Source of the DNA: Pelobacter propionicus DSM 2379
GTDB lineage: Bacteria; Desulfobacterota; Desulfuromonadia; Geobacterales; Pseudopelobacteraceae
DNA: 64,000 nucleotides
Assembly: GCF_000015045.1 (NCBI RefSeq)
Contig: NC_008609.1
Span: forward strand, 3,014,001 to 3,078,000
Direction of reading: 5' to 3'
Shown here: one piece after another, positions 1 through 8,833 of the stretch
How the letters are laid out: every line of letters begins with the position of its first letter
Position numbering within the stretch: position 1 is the stretch's first letter
Notes under the pieces: generated by a model
What the model saw: only the letters and a program-made list of their open reading frames with translations
The model's database searches: none
What the model was told of the DNA's origin: nothing
Position numbers and translations under genes: made by a program

Positions 1-2
1 TC

Positions 3-473
3 CTTGGAGCTCCGCACCGGCTATACCTCTGGCAACCGGCCAGCGACGCCAACCCCTACCGGGCACTGCTGGCCCAGGCCGACGCACTGGTCGTTACGGG
101 TGAGAGCGAATCCATGCTGGCTGAGGCAGCAGCCACCACGGCACCCCTCTATGTCTACCCCGTTACCGAAATCAGGCGGTTCAACGGCCGCCTGAGGGAA
201 TGGTGTATCACCAGAGTCCACACATCGTCTTCCCGGAACGCCGGATCGAACCACCTGGATTCGGCCCTGGCCTGGATGATTCGACGGGGGGTGCTTCGGC
301 CGCGCCGCGACATTGCCCTGCTCCACCAGGCCCTCTACGCCTCGGGTCGGGCACAACCATTCGGCAAGCCACTGCGGACGACTCCCCAGCCGCCGCTTCC
401 CCCGGAAGCTCCCCAGGTCGCACGCTGGCTCAAGGAGATACTGCGCACTGACGGACGCGCGCATCCGGAATAG
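3..473 (+). CDS. ELM1-like putative glycosyltransferase (3' part; start lies before the window)
   Basis: The frame is open from base 3 to a TAG at 471-473, with no start inside the window, so this is the C-terminal ~156 residues of a longer protein. The stretch ADALVVTGESESMLAEAA is typical of the mitochondrial-fission ELM1-like family of bacterial proteins, thought to be GT-B glycosyltransferases of surface-polysaccharide loci; there it forms the second Rossmann lobe that would bind a nucleotide sugar. A second member lies at 11877-12977 on the other strand. Its position before a radical SAM gene and several glycosyltransferases fits a role in glycan assembly. The family call is fairly firm; the substrate is unknown. 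Confidence 0.65.
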   Translation, partial: LGAPHRLYLWQPASDANPYRALLAQADALVVTGESESMLAEAAATTAPLYVYPVTEIRRFNGRLREWCITRVHTSSSRNAGSNHLDSALAWMIRRGVLRPRRDIALLHQALYASGRAQPFGKPLRTTPQPPLPPEAPQVARWLKEILRTDGRAHPE

Positions 474-585
474 TATCTGAGACTCCCGCGCCACCCGTCG
501 CCGGGTCTCGAGGCACCCCTTAGTTACGCGCTGAAAATATTCACGCCGCACAGACAGGTTCACTATCAAGAAAAGGATTTCCCAT

Positions 586-1584
586 ATGGCCACTCGCTAC
601 TTCCTCCCCCAAGACTGCCCGAACGGGATTCAGCAATTCCTGCGCCGCCGCATTCAAGGCATGCACCCGGTGCCCGCCTTCCCCATCAACATCCAGATCC
701 AGACCCAGTCGGGGTGCAATGCCCACTGCCGCTTCTGCCCCAACCACAGCATCAGTAAAAAAGTCTCCATGGGGCGCATGGATGAGGATACGTTCTTCAA
801 AATCATCGACGAGACGGTCAAGCACCCGGTCAAGCGCATCAGCCCCTATCTGATGAACGAACCGCTGGCCGACCCGCGCCTGCCGGACCTGATCCGTTAC
901 ATAGCCGACCGCAAACAGCCCATGACCCGCATCAAGATCAACACCAACGCCTCCTACCTGGACGAGGCCATGTCGGCGCGCCTGATGGTGAGCGGCCTGG
1001 ACCGCCTCCACGTGAGCTTTCACGGCATCCGCAGGGAAACCTATGAATCCAGCATGGGCAAAATGGACTGGGAAAAGAACCTGGCCAACGTAAACCGCTT
1101 CATCGAAATGCGAAAACGGTACAAGGGGAAGGCCCCTCGGCTCAAGATCACCATGGTTCATACCAAGGCAATCGACCGGGAACTGGACGAGATCCGCGAA
1201 TACTGGAACTCCCGGGGGATCACGGTCAACATTCACGCCTTTGAGAATCGCTCCCATGGGGCAGTTGAAGAACGCGGCCTGAACGCCCTGCCCATGCGGG
1301 CACTCTCCGATTGCGACCGGCTCATGCAACAGGCCTACATCCTCTGGAACGGCGACTGCGTGCTCTGTTGCGTGGACTGGGAGCGCACGACGGTTCTGGG
1401 CAACGTCGCCCCGGCGGGCCTGCAAAGCGTCTGGCAGAACGAGAAGTATCTGAGTTTCCGCCGCAACTACCTGGCACGGAATATCAAGGGGACCCTCTGC
1501 GAGGGGTGCATGGTACAGGACGAGACGGATTTTTCCTACAAGCCGAAACGCTCTCTGATTCAGAGACTCAAGGGCAAAGGATAG
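586..1584 (+). CDS. Radical SAM protein with SPASM-like C-terminal domain
   Basis: 332 residues. Residues ~45-52 carry the CxxxCxxC motif (CNAHCRFC) that binds the radical-SAM [4Fe-4S] cluster, followed by the expected TIM-barrel pattern (for example INTNASYL and VSFHG). The C-terminal third has clustered cysteines (GDCVLCC, then CEGC near residue 307) around a WQNEKY stretch, the usual layout of a SPASM auxiliary-cluster domain. Such proteins modify peptides, sugars or other small molecules; nothing here identifies the substrate. It sits at the start of a plus-strand run of glycan genes, so modification of a surface sugar or its precursor is the natural inference. The ATG at 586 follows an AAGAAAAGGA-type ribosome site. 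Confidence 0.8.
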   Translation: MATRYFLPQDCPNGIQQFLRRRIQGMHPVPAFPINIQIQTQSGCNAHCRFCPNHSISKKVSMGRMDEDTFFKIIDETVKHPVKRISPYLMNEPLADPRLPDLIRYIADRKQPMTRIKINTNASYLDEAMSARLMVSGLDRLHVSFHGIRRETYESSMGKMDWEKNLANVNRFIEMRKRYKGKAPRLKITMVHTKAIDRELDEIREYWNSRGITVNIHAFENRSHGAVEERGLNALPMRALSDCDRLMQQAYILWNGDCVLCCVDWERTTVLGNVAPAGLQSVWQNEKYLSFRRNYLARNIKGTLCEGCMVQDETDFSYKPKRSLIQRLKGKG

Positions 1585-1672
1585 ACGAATCCGGCAACAG
1601 GCGACTCAGAACTCTTCAGGAAATCGGGCATCTCGGACAGCGCGGCTCACAGATAAAAGGGGGACTCTCGGC

Positions 1673-2488
1673 ATGGGTAGGAGCAGAAGAGACATCCGTT
1701 TGTTTTACAGCCTGAGAAGAAGCGGCGCCATCAATTTCGGCGACAACATCGCCCCCCTTTTGTTCGAGCACCTGACCGGGAGGCCGGTCAGGCACGCAAA
1801 AGTCCACTCATGCGATTTCGCCTCCATTGGCAGCATCATGGAGATGATTCAGAAAAGGAGACACAAGCGCCTGAAGCGTTTCCGCCTTGATCCGATCACC
1901 ATCTGGGGCTCCGGCTGCCTCCGCCCCGAAGGAGCAATCTCGCATTTTCTCATCAGACCGATAGCGGTGCGGGGAGTATTGACCCGCTCCAGACTCGGAA
2001 TCACGGATATCCCCCTGGGCGACCCGGGAATCCTGTTCAACCGCCTGCTGCGCCCGTCATCGGTGAAGAGATTCAGGCTCGGCATCATTCCCCACTACAC
2101 GGATGAATCGTCACCGTTGATCTCAAAAATACTCGAAGAGACCAGGCACTCCGTTCTGATACCCGTGGACAATGATCCCCTTCTAACCCTGAAAACGATC
2201 AGTGAATGCGAGTGCATAGTGTCATCCAGTCTCCATGGCCTCGTTGCCGCCGACTCTCTCGGGATTCCGAACTACAAATGCACGTTTTGGGGGCGCCTCG
2301 ACGGCGGAGACTACAAGTTCAAAGACTACTGCAGCGGCATCGACCGACCTCCATGCGAAGATGTGGTCTTCGGTGGTTCACTGAATCTGGAGAGGCTCCT
2401 GCATCCAAACCCAGCCCTGTTCTCGTACCAGAAAAACCTGGAAGCAAAGGCAGCGGCATTGGAACGGGTGCTGCTGGACAGCCTCTGA
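1673..2488 (+). CDS. Polysaccharide pyruvyl transferase family protein
   Basis: 271 residues. The early NFGDNI motif and the late SSSLHGLVAADSLGIPN motif are hallmarks of the polysaccharide pyruvyl transferase (CsaB/WcaK-like) family, which adds pyruvate ketals from phosphoenolpyruvate to sugars of exopolysaccharide or cell-wall polymers; some members act as glycosyltransferase-like enzymes. The protein is shorter than many members (300-400 residues) but both ends of the fold seem present. A G-rich ribosome site (AAGGGGGA) lies about 8 bases before the ATG. The neighbours on both sides are glycan genes on the same strand. The exact acceptor cannot be read from sequence. Confidence 0.75.
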   Translation: MGRSRRDIRLFYSLRRSGAINFGDNIAPLLFEHLTGRPVRHAKVHSCDFASIGSIMEMIQKRRHKRLKRFRLDPITIWGSGCLRPEGAISHFLIRPIAVRGVLTRSRLGITDIPLGDPGILFNRLLRPSSVKRFRLGIIPHYTDESSPLISKILEETRHSVLIPVDNDPLLTLKTISECECIVSSSLHGLVAADSLGIPNYKCTFWGRLDGGDYKFKDYCSGIDRPPCEDVVFGGSLNLERLLHPNPALFSYQKNLEAKAAALERVLLDSL

Positions 2489-2629
2489 AAACCGTCCTCG
2501 CGCAGGGCCCCACCAGAGGCGCGTATCAATTCGCCCGGGCAGGCCAGTGCTGCGTTGCCTGACGGACAGGAGCATTCGTGTGGCAGCATCGTACCGAAAT
2601 CGATTCTGGCACAAAAAGGGGCAGGAAGC

Positions 2630-3853
2630 ATGATACTGAGCACGCCAGACATCGTACAGAGGGAAAATCAGGTCTTCCATCAGGTGACGGTCGAATCACC
2701 GAAGGGGAGCAGCTTCCTCTGGTACAGCGTGGAAGAACCATTCGGCGGCCTGCTCTCCCATTCCTGTGACGCCGCCCTGGTGGGTCTCCTCATCCCTGCC
2801 ATGGCATGCGGTGAAGACATCCATATCAGAGGAGCCGTTTCCGAGAGACTCCTGTACAACCTCTCCGGCCCCTGCCAAAGTGTGCTGCGTTACGTCATGC
2901 CCCGGCTCCGCCCGATCAGGGTCACCGCCGATACCCTTTCCCCCAGCCTAACTCCCCGCCCCGCGGGCGTGGCAACCGGTTTTTCCGGGGGTATCGATTC
3001 GTATTGCGTCCTTGCGGACAATTTAGGCGCAGACACGCTGCCGGGGTTCAGGATTACCCACCTGCTTTTCAACAACGTGGGCTCCCATGGCAAAGATAAC
3101 GAGCGGATGTTTCACGCACGATTCGAACACCTGGCTCCCAGCGCCAGGCGCCTCGGCCTTCCATTCGTGAAGGTAGACTCAAACCTGGGCTCATTTTTTG
3201 GCAACGGGCTGGGATTCACGAAAACCCACACGTTCCGCAACGCATCGGTAGCCCTGCTGCTCCAGGGCGGTATCGGGCGGTATCTGTACGCTTCTGCCTT
3301 CAACTACCAGAACGTCTTCGTGGGACTCGCCAGGGAAATAGCCTATACGGACAGCATATCCCTGCCCCTGCTCTCAACCGACACCCTTGACGCCTTTTCG
3401 GCGGGAAGTGAATACACCCGCGTGGAGAAGACCGTGCGCGTCGCGGACTTTGCCGAGTCGTACGGGACACTCGACGTGTGCATCAACAGCCATCAGCGCG
3501 GCACGGTCACGAACTGCTCGGCGTGCCCCAAATGCCTGCGTACGCTTGCCACCCTGGACATAGCCGGTCTTCTGGAGCGCTATTCCGCTGTTTTCGACCT
3601 TGAGGCATACCGTCGACAAAAAAACGTCTATTTTGCCGAACTGCTCGCAATTCGCAACCCATTTCACCGGGAGATCATTGCCTTTGCCCGCCGGCGCGGC
3701 TATCCGCTGCCGATTGCGTCCCGCATACTGCATCTGCTCCGCTTTCCATCGCTTTCCCGCTTTTTCGGACAGATCTCGGAAACGTTCACCGGCCCGCCCA
3801 CCACAACCGGGAGCAGCGGCTCGTCAGTCCATAACCCGTATCAATCAAACTGA
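2630..3853 (+). CDS. PP-loop ATPase-like protein with CxxCxxC motif, function unknown
   Basis: About 407 residues from the ATG at 2630, which has a good ribosome site (GGGGCAGGA). The frame can be extended to a TTG at 2555, but without comparable support. Residues 119-124 read SGGIDS, the pyrophosphatase PP-loop of enzymes that adenylate a carboxyl or carbonyl group (QueC, asparagine synthetase, NAD synthetase). Near residues 296-302 there is NCSACPKC, a likely zinc or Fe-S site resembling the cysteine cluster of QueC-type proteins. The N-terminal ~110 residues match nothing I know. In a glycan locus it might amidate or otherwise modify a sugar acid, but that is speculation. It is probably cotranscribed with the pyruvyl transferase before it and the GT2 after it. 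Confidence 0.6.
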   Translation: MILSTPDIVQRENQVFHQVTVESPKGSSFLWYSVEEPFGGLLSHSCDAALVGLLIPAMACGEDIHIRGAVSERLLYNLSGPCQSVLRYVMPRLRPIRVTADTLSPSLTPRPAGVATGFSGGIDSYCVLADNLGADTLPGFRITHLLFNNVGSHGKDNERMFHARFEHLAPSARRLGLPFVKVDSNLGSFFGNGLGFTKTHTFRNASVALLLQGGIGRYLYASAFNYQNVFVGLAREIAYTDSISLPLLSTDTLDAFSAGSEYTRVEKTVRVADFAESYGTLDVCINSHQRGTVTNCSACPKCLRTLATLDIAGLLERYSAVFDLEAYRRQKNVYFAELLAIRNPFHREIIAFARRRGYPLPIASRILHLLRFPSLSRFFGQISETFTGPPTTTGSSGSSVHNPYQSN

Positions 3854-3879
3854 CCATCGTAGGATTACAGGAAGACTAC

Positions 3880-4824
3880 ATGCATCACCCTTCATCTCCA
3901 AAGGTTTACATAGTAATCGTCAACTGGAATGGCGTATCTGATACCCTGGAATGCCTGAAATCCCTTGAGAACCAGGACTACCCCAACGTTGAAACCGTCG
4001 TCGTGGACAACGGTTCCACGGATGACTCGGTCAAACTCATCAGAAACAGGTTCCCCGATGTTTTCGTCATTGAAGCAGGAGAGAACCTCGGCTTCACCGG
4101 CGGAAACAACCGGGGAATCATTTTTTCCCTTGAGAACGGGGCTGATCACGTATGGCTGCTCAATAACGACACCATCGTAGACCGGGACACCCTGACCCAT
4201 CTCGTGGGTGCCGCATCAGCATCGTGCAAGAATGGAATAGTCGGCAGCGTGATTTACGATTACGAAGACAGAAGCAAGATACAGTTTGCGGGCGCCACCA
4301 TAAACTGGAAGAAGGCAAGATCACCGCACATCTATACCATCAAACAGAACAGCATGTTTGATGTTGAACGAGTCAACGGATGTTCAATGCTTGTAAGCAG
4401 ACGTGTGTGTAATGAGGTGGGACTGTTTGACGACAACTATTTTTTGTACGCCGAAGAGGTGGACTGGTGCATCCGTGCTCGCAACAACGGTTTCAGGTGC
4501 ATAATGGAACCTCATTCAAAGGTTTACCACAAGGTTTCGGTATCGGTAAACAAGGTGGCCGGCAAGAATACTGTCATGAGATACTACAACACCAGAAATT
4601 TTCTCTATCTGACAGACAAGCTCTGTCCGCACAAGTCTAAGAAAACATATATACGCAAGTTCATTTTCAAGCAGATTAAAAAGGACACGGCAAATTTCAT
4701 CAAACTACTGCTGTCATCAGTTTTGCCCGTAAAGCTTGTTACAGCGCAGGAATCTCCGAAATTATTCGCAATAAAAGACTATTTGTGCAATAACATGGGA
4801 AAAACGCGTTTTATTAACAAGTAA
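3880..4824 (+). CDS. Glycosyltransferase family 2
   Basis: 314 residues. The N-terminus shows the GT-A fold of GT2 enzymes: IVIVNWNG at residues ~10-17, VVDNGSTDDS for nucleotide binding, GFTGGNNRG, and the WLLNNDT segment containing the DxD-like metal site. Further on, FLYAEEVDWCIRARNNGF is the acceptor-side ED/W motif of rhamnosyltransferase-type GT2 proteins. No membrane anchor is evident, so it probably acts on a lipid-linked glycan at the cytoplasmic face. An AGGA ribosome site precedes the ATG. Base composition is still near the window average in the first half but becomes AT-rich towards the 3' end, where the AT-rich patch (to ~6975) begins. Confidence 0.85.
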   Translation: MHHPSSPKVYIVIVNWNGVSDTLECLKSLENQDYPNVETVVVDNGSTDDSVKLIRNRFPDVFVIEAGENLGFTGGNNRGIIFSLENGADHVWLLNNDTIVDRDTLTHLVGAASASCKNGIVGSVIYDYEDRSKIQFAGATINWKKARSPHIYTIKQNSMFDVERVNGCSMLVSRRVCNEVGLFDDNYFLYAEEVDWCIRARNNGFRCIMEPHSKVYHKVSVSVNKVAGKNTVMRYYNTRNFLYLTDKLCPHKSKKTYIRKFIFKQIKKDTANFIKLLLSSVLPVKLVTAQESPKLFAIKDYLCNNMGKTRFINK

Positions 4825-4943
4825 GCCTGGATTTTTCGATATCCTAGATTTTTTTGGAGCAGTATTTGTCGATTTTTAGCACAGCGTACACTTTTATCAG
4901 TGCTCAATAACCGCCTAACTTTTTTATAAGGGGCCATTCTCTG

Positions 4944-5921
4944 ATGAGAATACTATCCATAATATCACCACACTATGATTATCTTACCGCGACACTTATG
5001 GAAGGGCTGCAGGAACTGGGTCACGAAATAATCAGCTCTGAAAACAGTAATTATACTCAATCGACACCCGACAGAAAACTGAGAAAGTTATCAGAAAGTG
5101 CCGACTTGATCATTGTAGGAAGCAACAAAAAAGTAAGAACGGAATTGATTGAGGACTCAGACAATCCCAACAAAATATTCATTGATGGCACTGACGGGCA
5201 GGAATTCTGCGTTTATCCCCACATACTATTTAAAATGGTGTTCAAAAGAGAATTAAATAAGTGCTGGGACAACAATACCGGAGAACCCATTTTCCCCTTA
5301 CCGTTTGCAGCCGAAAAAAGATATTTTTGTAACACACTAAACAAGCGCAGTACAAAAGTGCTTTTTGCAGCAAACATGAAGGTAAATCCCATGCGGTATT
5401 CCATCCACCAACGCCTGACTAACAGAAATGATCCGGATATTTTTTGCGGTTCAACCGGAGAAGTGGCATACCGAAAAAAGAAATGCCTCGGAATCCCGAT
5501 AGAAACCCCAAAATACCGGAAACTGCTTTCACAAACCCAGATAGGTATTAACGTTGCCGGTGCAGGGTATGACTGTGCTCGTTACTGGGAGATTCTCGCT
5601 TCCGGTGCTCTTCTCATGACCCAGGAAATCGACATAACCATACCGAATCCATTCACTGACGGAATTAATTGCGTTACATTCAAGTCACTCGATGAGTTTG
5701 ATGAAAAGCTCGGACACCTTCTATCAAGACCATCTTCAATCAGTGAAAAAGCTGAGTCAGGGTACAATCATTTGATAAAATTCCACACAACAACAAAAAG
5801 AGCTGAATATTTTTTACAAACAGTACATGAACATATTTCAGATGGTTATTGTGATAGTTTTTACTCAAAAGCGCTAAAAAAAGTAAGATTATACAACTAT
5901 TTAAAATATTTAGCTTCGTAA
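4944..5921 (+). CDS. Glycosyltransferase-like protein (CgeB/GT4-like, GT-B fold)
   Basis: 325 residues, clearly AT-rich compared with the rest of the window. It begins with a Rossmann-like strand (MRILSIISPHYDYLTATL) and has a C-terminal lobe with GYDCARYWEILASGALLMTQ, which corresponds to the sugar-nucleotide-binding E-x7-E-like region of GT-B enzymes; the layout resembles CgeB-type proteins annotated as glycosyl transferases group 1. The donor-site motif is degenerate, so the enzyme class is inferred. It lies between two GT2 genes on the same strand with short gaps (119 and 30 bases), which supports a role in the same glycan chain. A TAAGGGG ribosome site precedes the ATG. Confidence 0.55.
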   Translation: MRILSIISPHYDYLTATLMEGLQELGHEIISSENSNYTQSTPDRKLRKLSESADLIIVGSNKKVRTELIEDSDNPNKIFIDGTDGQEFCVYPHILFKMVFKRELNKCWDNNTGEPIFPLPFAAEKRYFCNTLNKRSTKVLFAANMKVNPMRYSIHQRLTNRNDPDIFCGSTGEVAYRKKKCLGIPIETPKYRKLLSQTQIGINVAGAGYDCARYWEILASGALLMTQEIDITIPNPFTDGINCVTFKSLDEFDEKLGHLLSRPSSISEKAESGYNHLIKFHTTTKRAEYFLQTVHEHISDGYCDSFYSKALKKVRLYNYLKYLAS

Positions 5922-5951
5922 TAGCCACATATTCAACAGGACTATAACAAC

Positions 5952-6974
5952 ATGAAGTGCAGCGTACTAATAAACAACTACAATTATTCATCATTTTTAT
6001 CAAAGGCAGTAAACAGCGTACTCGAACAATCCGTCTTACCTGACGAAATAATTGTCGTAGACGATGGCTCTACCGACGGCTCATGTGAACTTTTGCAGAA
6101 CAACTACGGAAACAACCCTCGTATCAAGATTATCTCCAGCAAAAACAGAGGGCAACTATCTGCTATGAATCTGGGGTTTATACATAGCAGTGGTGACATC
6201 CTGTTCTTTCTCGATTCGGATGATGAATATGATCCACATTATATTGAATCAGTCCTTGACATGTACCGGAAGCAGCCGTCGTGCGATTTTCTGATTTGCG
6301 GTCGTAAAGAGTTTGGAGCGGTCAACAAAAACGTTCTCAGGTATAAAACTGATGTGAGTTTAGGCTATTCCGTCTTATCTTCGCTGTATGGTGAATATTG
6401 GGAAGGGGGCCAGACCTCGACTCTGTCGATGAGAAGGTGGGTTCTTGATGCCTTCATGCCCCTGAACCTGGAAGCATACTGGCGGGTCAGGGCCGACGAC
6501 TGCCTGGTTTACGGCGCCTCAATAGTTGGAGCAAAAAAATACTACCTAGCTCGTCCACTAGTATACTATCGTATCCACGATGCAAATCTCTTCTACGGTA
6601 GAGAGTTTAACGATGATTATCAATTCAAATACAAACTTCGAATAAAACAGCTAATCCGTCATCTTGCCCACAAAACATTTTTAGACGGAAGCAATGTTTT
6701 TGGACTGATGAAAAAAGAGATGGCATCGTCCAGCCCCGAAGTATTTAAGGAGAAATACAAACTCTATTTTACCTTGATTCGTCGTGCAGATCGCCATCTT
6801 TCTTGGAAAGTTTCATGTTTAAAGAGGCTACTATTTGTCTATATCCGTTCCAGAAAAGCAAACCAAAACAGCTCAGTTAAAAAAACATTTCATAAATTGT
6901 ATAGCAACATATTTAGATACAATTACGATCACCAGACTTCAGCCAACATACAAAACAAAGGATCTTCAGCCTGA
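5952..6974 (+). CDS. Glycosyltransferase family 2
   Basis: 340 residues, AT-rich like the preceding gene. The N-terminal GT-A domain is standard: VLINNYNYSSFL, then IIVVDDGSTDGSCELL, and FFLDSDDEYDP with the metal-binding aspartates. A histidine/aspartate region (RVRADDCLVYGAS) and the lysine-rich C-terminus complete a GT2 enzyme of about normal length. The gene ends the plus-strand glycan run and faces the minus-strand GT25 gene across 27 bases, so the two runs converge here. The low GC content shared with its neighbour suggests both arrived by lateral transfer, common in surface-glycan loci. Donor and acceptor unknown. Confidence 0.85.
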   Translation: MKCSVLINNYNYSSFLSKAVNSVLEQSVLPDEIIVVDDGSTDGSCELLQNNYGNNPRIKIISSKNRGQLSAMNLGFIHSSGDILFFLDSDDEYDPHYIESVLDMYRKQPSCDFLICGRKEFGAVNKNVLRYKTDVSLGYSVLSSLYGEYWEGGQTSTLSMRRWVLDAFMPLNLEAYWRVRADDCLVYGASIVGAKKYYLARPLVYYRIHDANLFYGREFNDDYQFKYKLRIKQLIRHLAHKTFLDGSNVFGLMKKEMASSSPEVFKEKYKLYFTLIRRADRHLSWKVSCLKRLLFVYIRSRKANQNSSVKKTFHKLYSNIFRYNYDHQTSANIQNKGSSA

Positions 6975-7001
6975 TATATCTGGTAAATAAACTTGTCAAA
7001 C

Positions 7002-7745
7002 TCACTCCTTATTTTTAAGGCGACGAGCAATCAGGGAAATGGAAATTTTTCGACGCTTCTTCTCAACAAACCACATAAAACGCTGAATCAACGTTTTTTT
7101 CGTCCGATACGTCCACCGAATTCGGCCGACAATAGTGCTTTCCTGGGAAGGGTCTTCCTCGACAACCGTTGGAAACAATACCGGAATGCACAAACCATGC
7201 TTCCAGTAGGTGTCAAAAACATCGTCAACCGGCTCTCTGGGAACGGATATTTTTGAACGCAAACGTTTTGCGCCGGAATAACTCACAAGATAGCCTTGGG
7301 TCCCGCTGGGCATTTTTTTGGGTAGCACCAGACGCGCGTTCGAAGCAAGAGTTGCAACCGGAACAGCGCCATGTTCAGGCATGAGTAAGTCCGGCTTCAG
7401 AGCCGAAAGCCGCACCGCGTCGAACGGCATACCCAATGCAATGATTTCAGCAACAACAGCACTGAAGTTTGAACCGAGAATAACATCATCCTCAAGAATG
7501 ACCGCGTGGGACAATCCTCGCTCGACGACCGTATTCCATGCCGCCACATGGGACAGGTAGCACCCCTTTTCACCGGGCGACAACCTAGGTTCCGTACCGC
7601 GCGGTAGCGCGTCCATATCCAGGCTCGCTCCATCAACGGCCGTGAGAAACTCAGCCTCCAGGCCAAGGGCACAAAGCCGCTGACACATGATGTGACGACG
7701 CTGCGCAGCGCGCTCCAGGTTGAGAATGAATAGTTTCGGTATCAT
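7002..7745 (-). CDS. Glycosyltransferase family 25 (LPS-type)
   Basis: About 247 residues from the ATG at 7745; a TTG four codons upstream (7757) is also possible. The protein opens with IPKLFILNLERAAQRR, the family-25 signature, then ETxP-type GEKGCYLSHVAAW and HAVILEDDVI, the DxD-like donor/metal site. Family 25 members add galactose or glucose to lipooligosaccharide cores. Size and motif order are normal. It is the last gene of the minus-strand glycan run and follows the 7782-8615 gene by 36 bases, so both are probably on one transcript. Confidence 0.8.
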   Translation of the reverse strand: MIPKLFILNLERAAQRRHIMCQRLCALGLEAEFLTAVDGASLDMDALPRGTEPRLSPGEKGCYLSHVAAWNTVVERGLSHAVILEDDVILGSNFSAVVAEIIALGMPFDAVRLSALKPDLLMPEHGAVPVATLASNARLVLPKKMPSGTQGYLVSYSGAKRLRSKISVPREPVDDVFDTYWKHGLCIPVLFPTVVEEDPSQESTIVGRIRWTYRTKKTLIQRFMWFVEKKRRKISISLIARRLKNKE

Positions 7746-7781
7746 CGGTTGCAGCAATCTCCGATTGGCATGATCGCAACG

Positions 7782-8615
7782 TCACTGCCAGATGCCGTAC
7801 TTCTCTCTCAGGAAGTCAACAGCCAGACGGTCCGCGTCTCCCCGGCCTACTCCCGATACGGAAAAATCCCTGAGCGCGGCGATCTTGTCGCAGACGCCGT
7901 CATGATAGACGGGGCGCGGTATGCCGTTGGCCCATACCCTGTATCCGTTCACCAGCGCCATCCCCGATAGCCAGACATCATCAACGGTCCAGACAATATC
8001 CGGAATATTCCAGACATCCCCATGGAACGCCTGCGGCGGAACCAGCACACCGAGAAAACCCTCAAAGACATCGGCATAGCCGGGACAATCGTATATTCTG
8101 CGGGGAACCTGATGGTAGAGTTTTTTCAGGGTCAATCGTTTCACCAGTCGGTACCAAAAGGAACGCCCCCCATCCTTGGCCAGTCGCGCACGGGGATGAT
8201 GCAGTTCTTTTCGTGCAATACCGAAGCGTTCGTCAATGTTCCACGCCCGTTCGCAGATGATGTCTCTCGGCCTCTCCAGTCGCGTCCGCGCAAGGCGTGA
8301 GATCCACTGCCTGTCCTGCAGACGGTCATCGTCGCACAGCAGAAGATCCACATCATGGGAGTACCACTTGCTGGTTGCCGGTAAAATTTTGGTAGCTGGA
8401 CCCAGGTCTTCCTCGACGTCGATTACCTTGACCCAGTCAGGAAGGGGGGGGAGCGCCGGCCGTGGCCCGGGAAAGCGGCGATATGATTTCGGAAGGTAGA
8501 GTTCGACCAGGTCAGGCGCAACTGTCTGACGCTCGAGAGCAGCGAACCTGCGGGGAAGATTTTCGTAACGTGGGGGGATGCTGGTAAGCGTGACAATGAT
8601 GGGCTTGCGTTTCAA
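7782..8615 (-). CDS. Putative glycosyltransferase (GT-A-like), surface-glycan locus
   Basis: About 277 residues. I chose the TTG at 8615 because a strong GGAGGAG lies 9 bases before it; the longer frame starting at 8633 would begin inside this ribosome site. The N-terminus PIIVTLTSIPPRYENL and the pair VDLLLCDDDRL look like the first strand and the metal-binding DDD of GT-A glycosyltransferases. Late motifs include WTVDDVWLSG. Proteins with this layout are usually annotated only as glycosyltransferase-like. Its neighbours are a GT25 gene downstream and the disrupted GT4 gene upstream, supporting a role in the same glycan. A 21-base perfect palindrome sits just upstream at 8638-8658. Confidence 0.55.
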   Translation of the reverse strand: MKRKPIIVTLTSIPPRYENLPRRFAALERQTVAPDLVELYLPKSYRRFPGPRPALPPLPDWVKVIDVEEDLGPATKILPATSKWYSHDVDLLLCDDDRLQDRQWISRLARTRLERPRDIICERAWNIDERFGIARKELHHPRARLAKDGGRSFWYRLVKRLTLKKLYHQVPRRIYDCPGYADVFEGFLGVLVPPQAFHGDVWNIPDIVWTVDDVWLSGMALVNGYRVWANGIPRPVYHDGVCDKIAALRDFSVSGVGRGDADRLAVDFLREKYGIWQ

Positions 8616-8637
8616 AATACTGCTCTCCTCCAAGACG

Positions 8638-8658
8638 GGTTGATCCTACAGATCAACC
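8638..8658. repeat. Perfect inverted repeat just upstream of the 8615 start
   Basis: GGTTGATC, a 5-base loop (CTACA), GATCAACC. It lies in the 200-base gap between the GT4 remnant (stop at 8834) and the next minus-strand gene. It could end the upstream transcript or act as an operator; there is no T-run, so a terminator role is doubtful. Nothing else is visible in 8659-8833. Confidence 0.5.
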
Positions 8659-8833
8659 GTTCAAAACAACCTTGCAGGCGAGACAGCACTATGCAGTGTT
8701 CGTACTAAAAAATCACCACCGGTTGCCCATGCCGTCTGCTTCGGTTGAGCTATGGTCTCTACACCATCAGGAAAATACCTGCATGAGGCGACACCGGAAA
8801 ACCTCATTCTCGTTCATTTTCATCACGGGTGAG

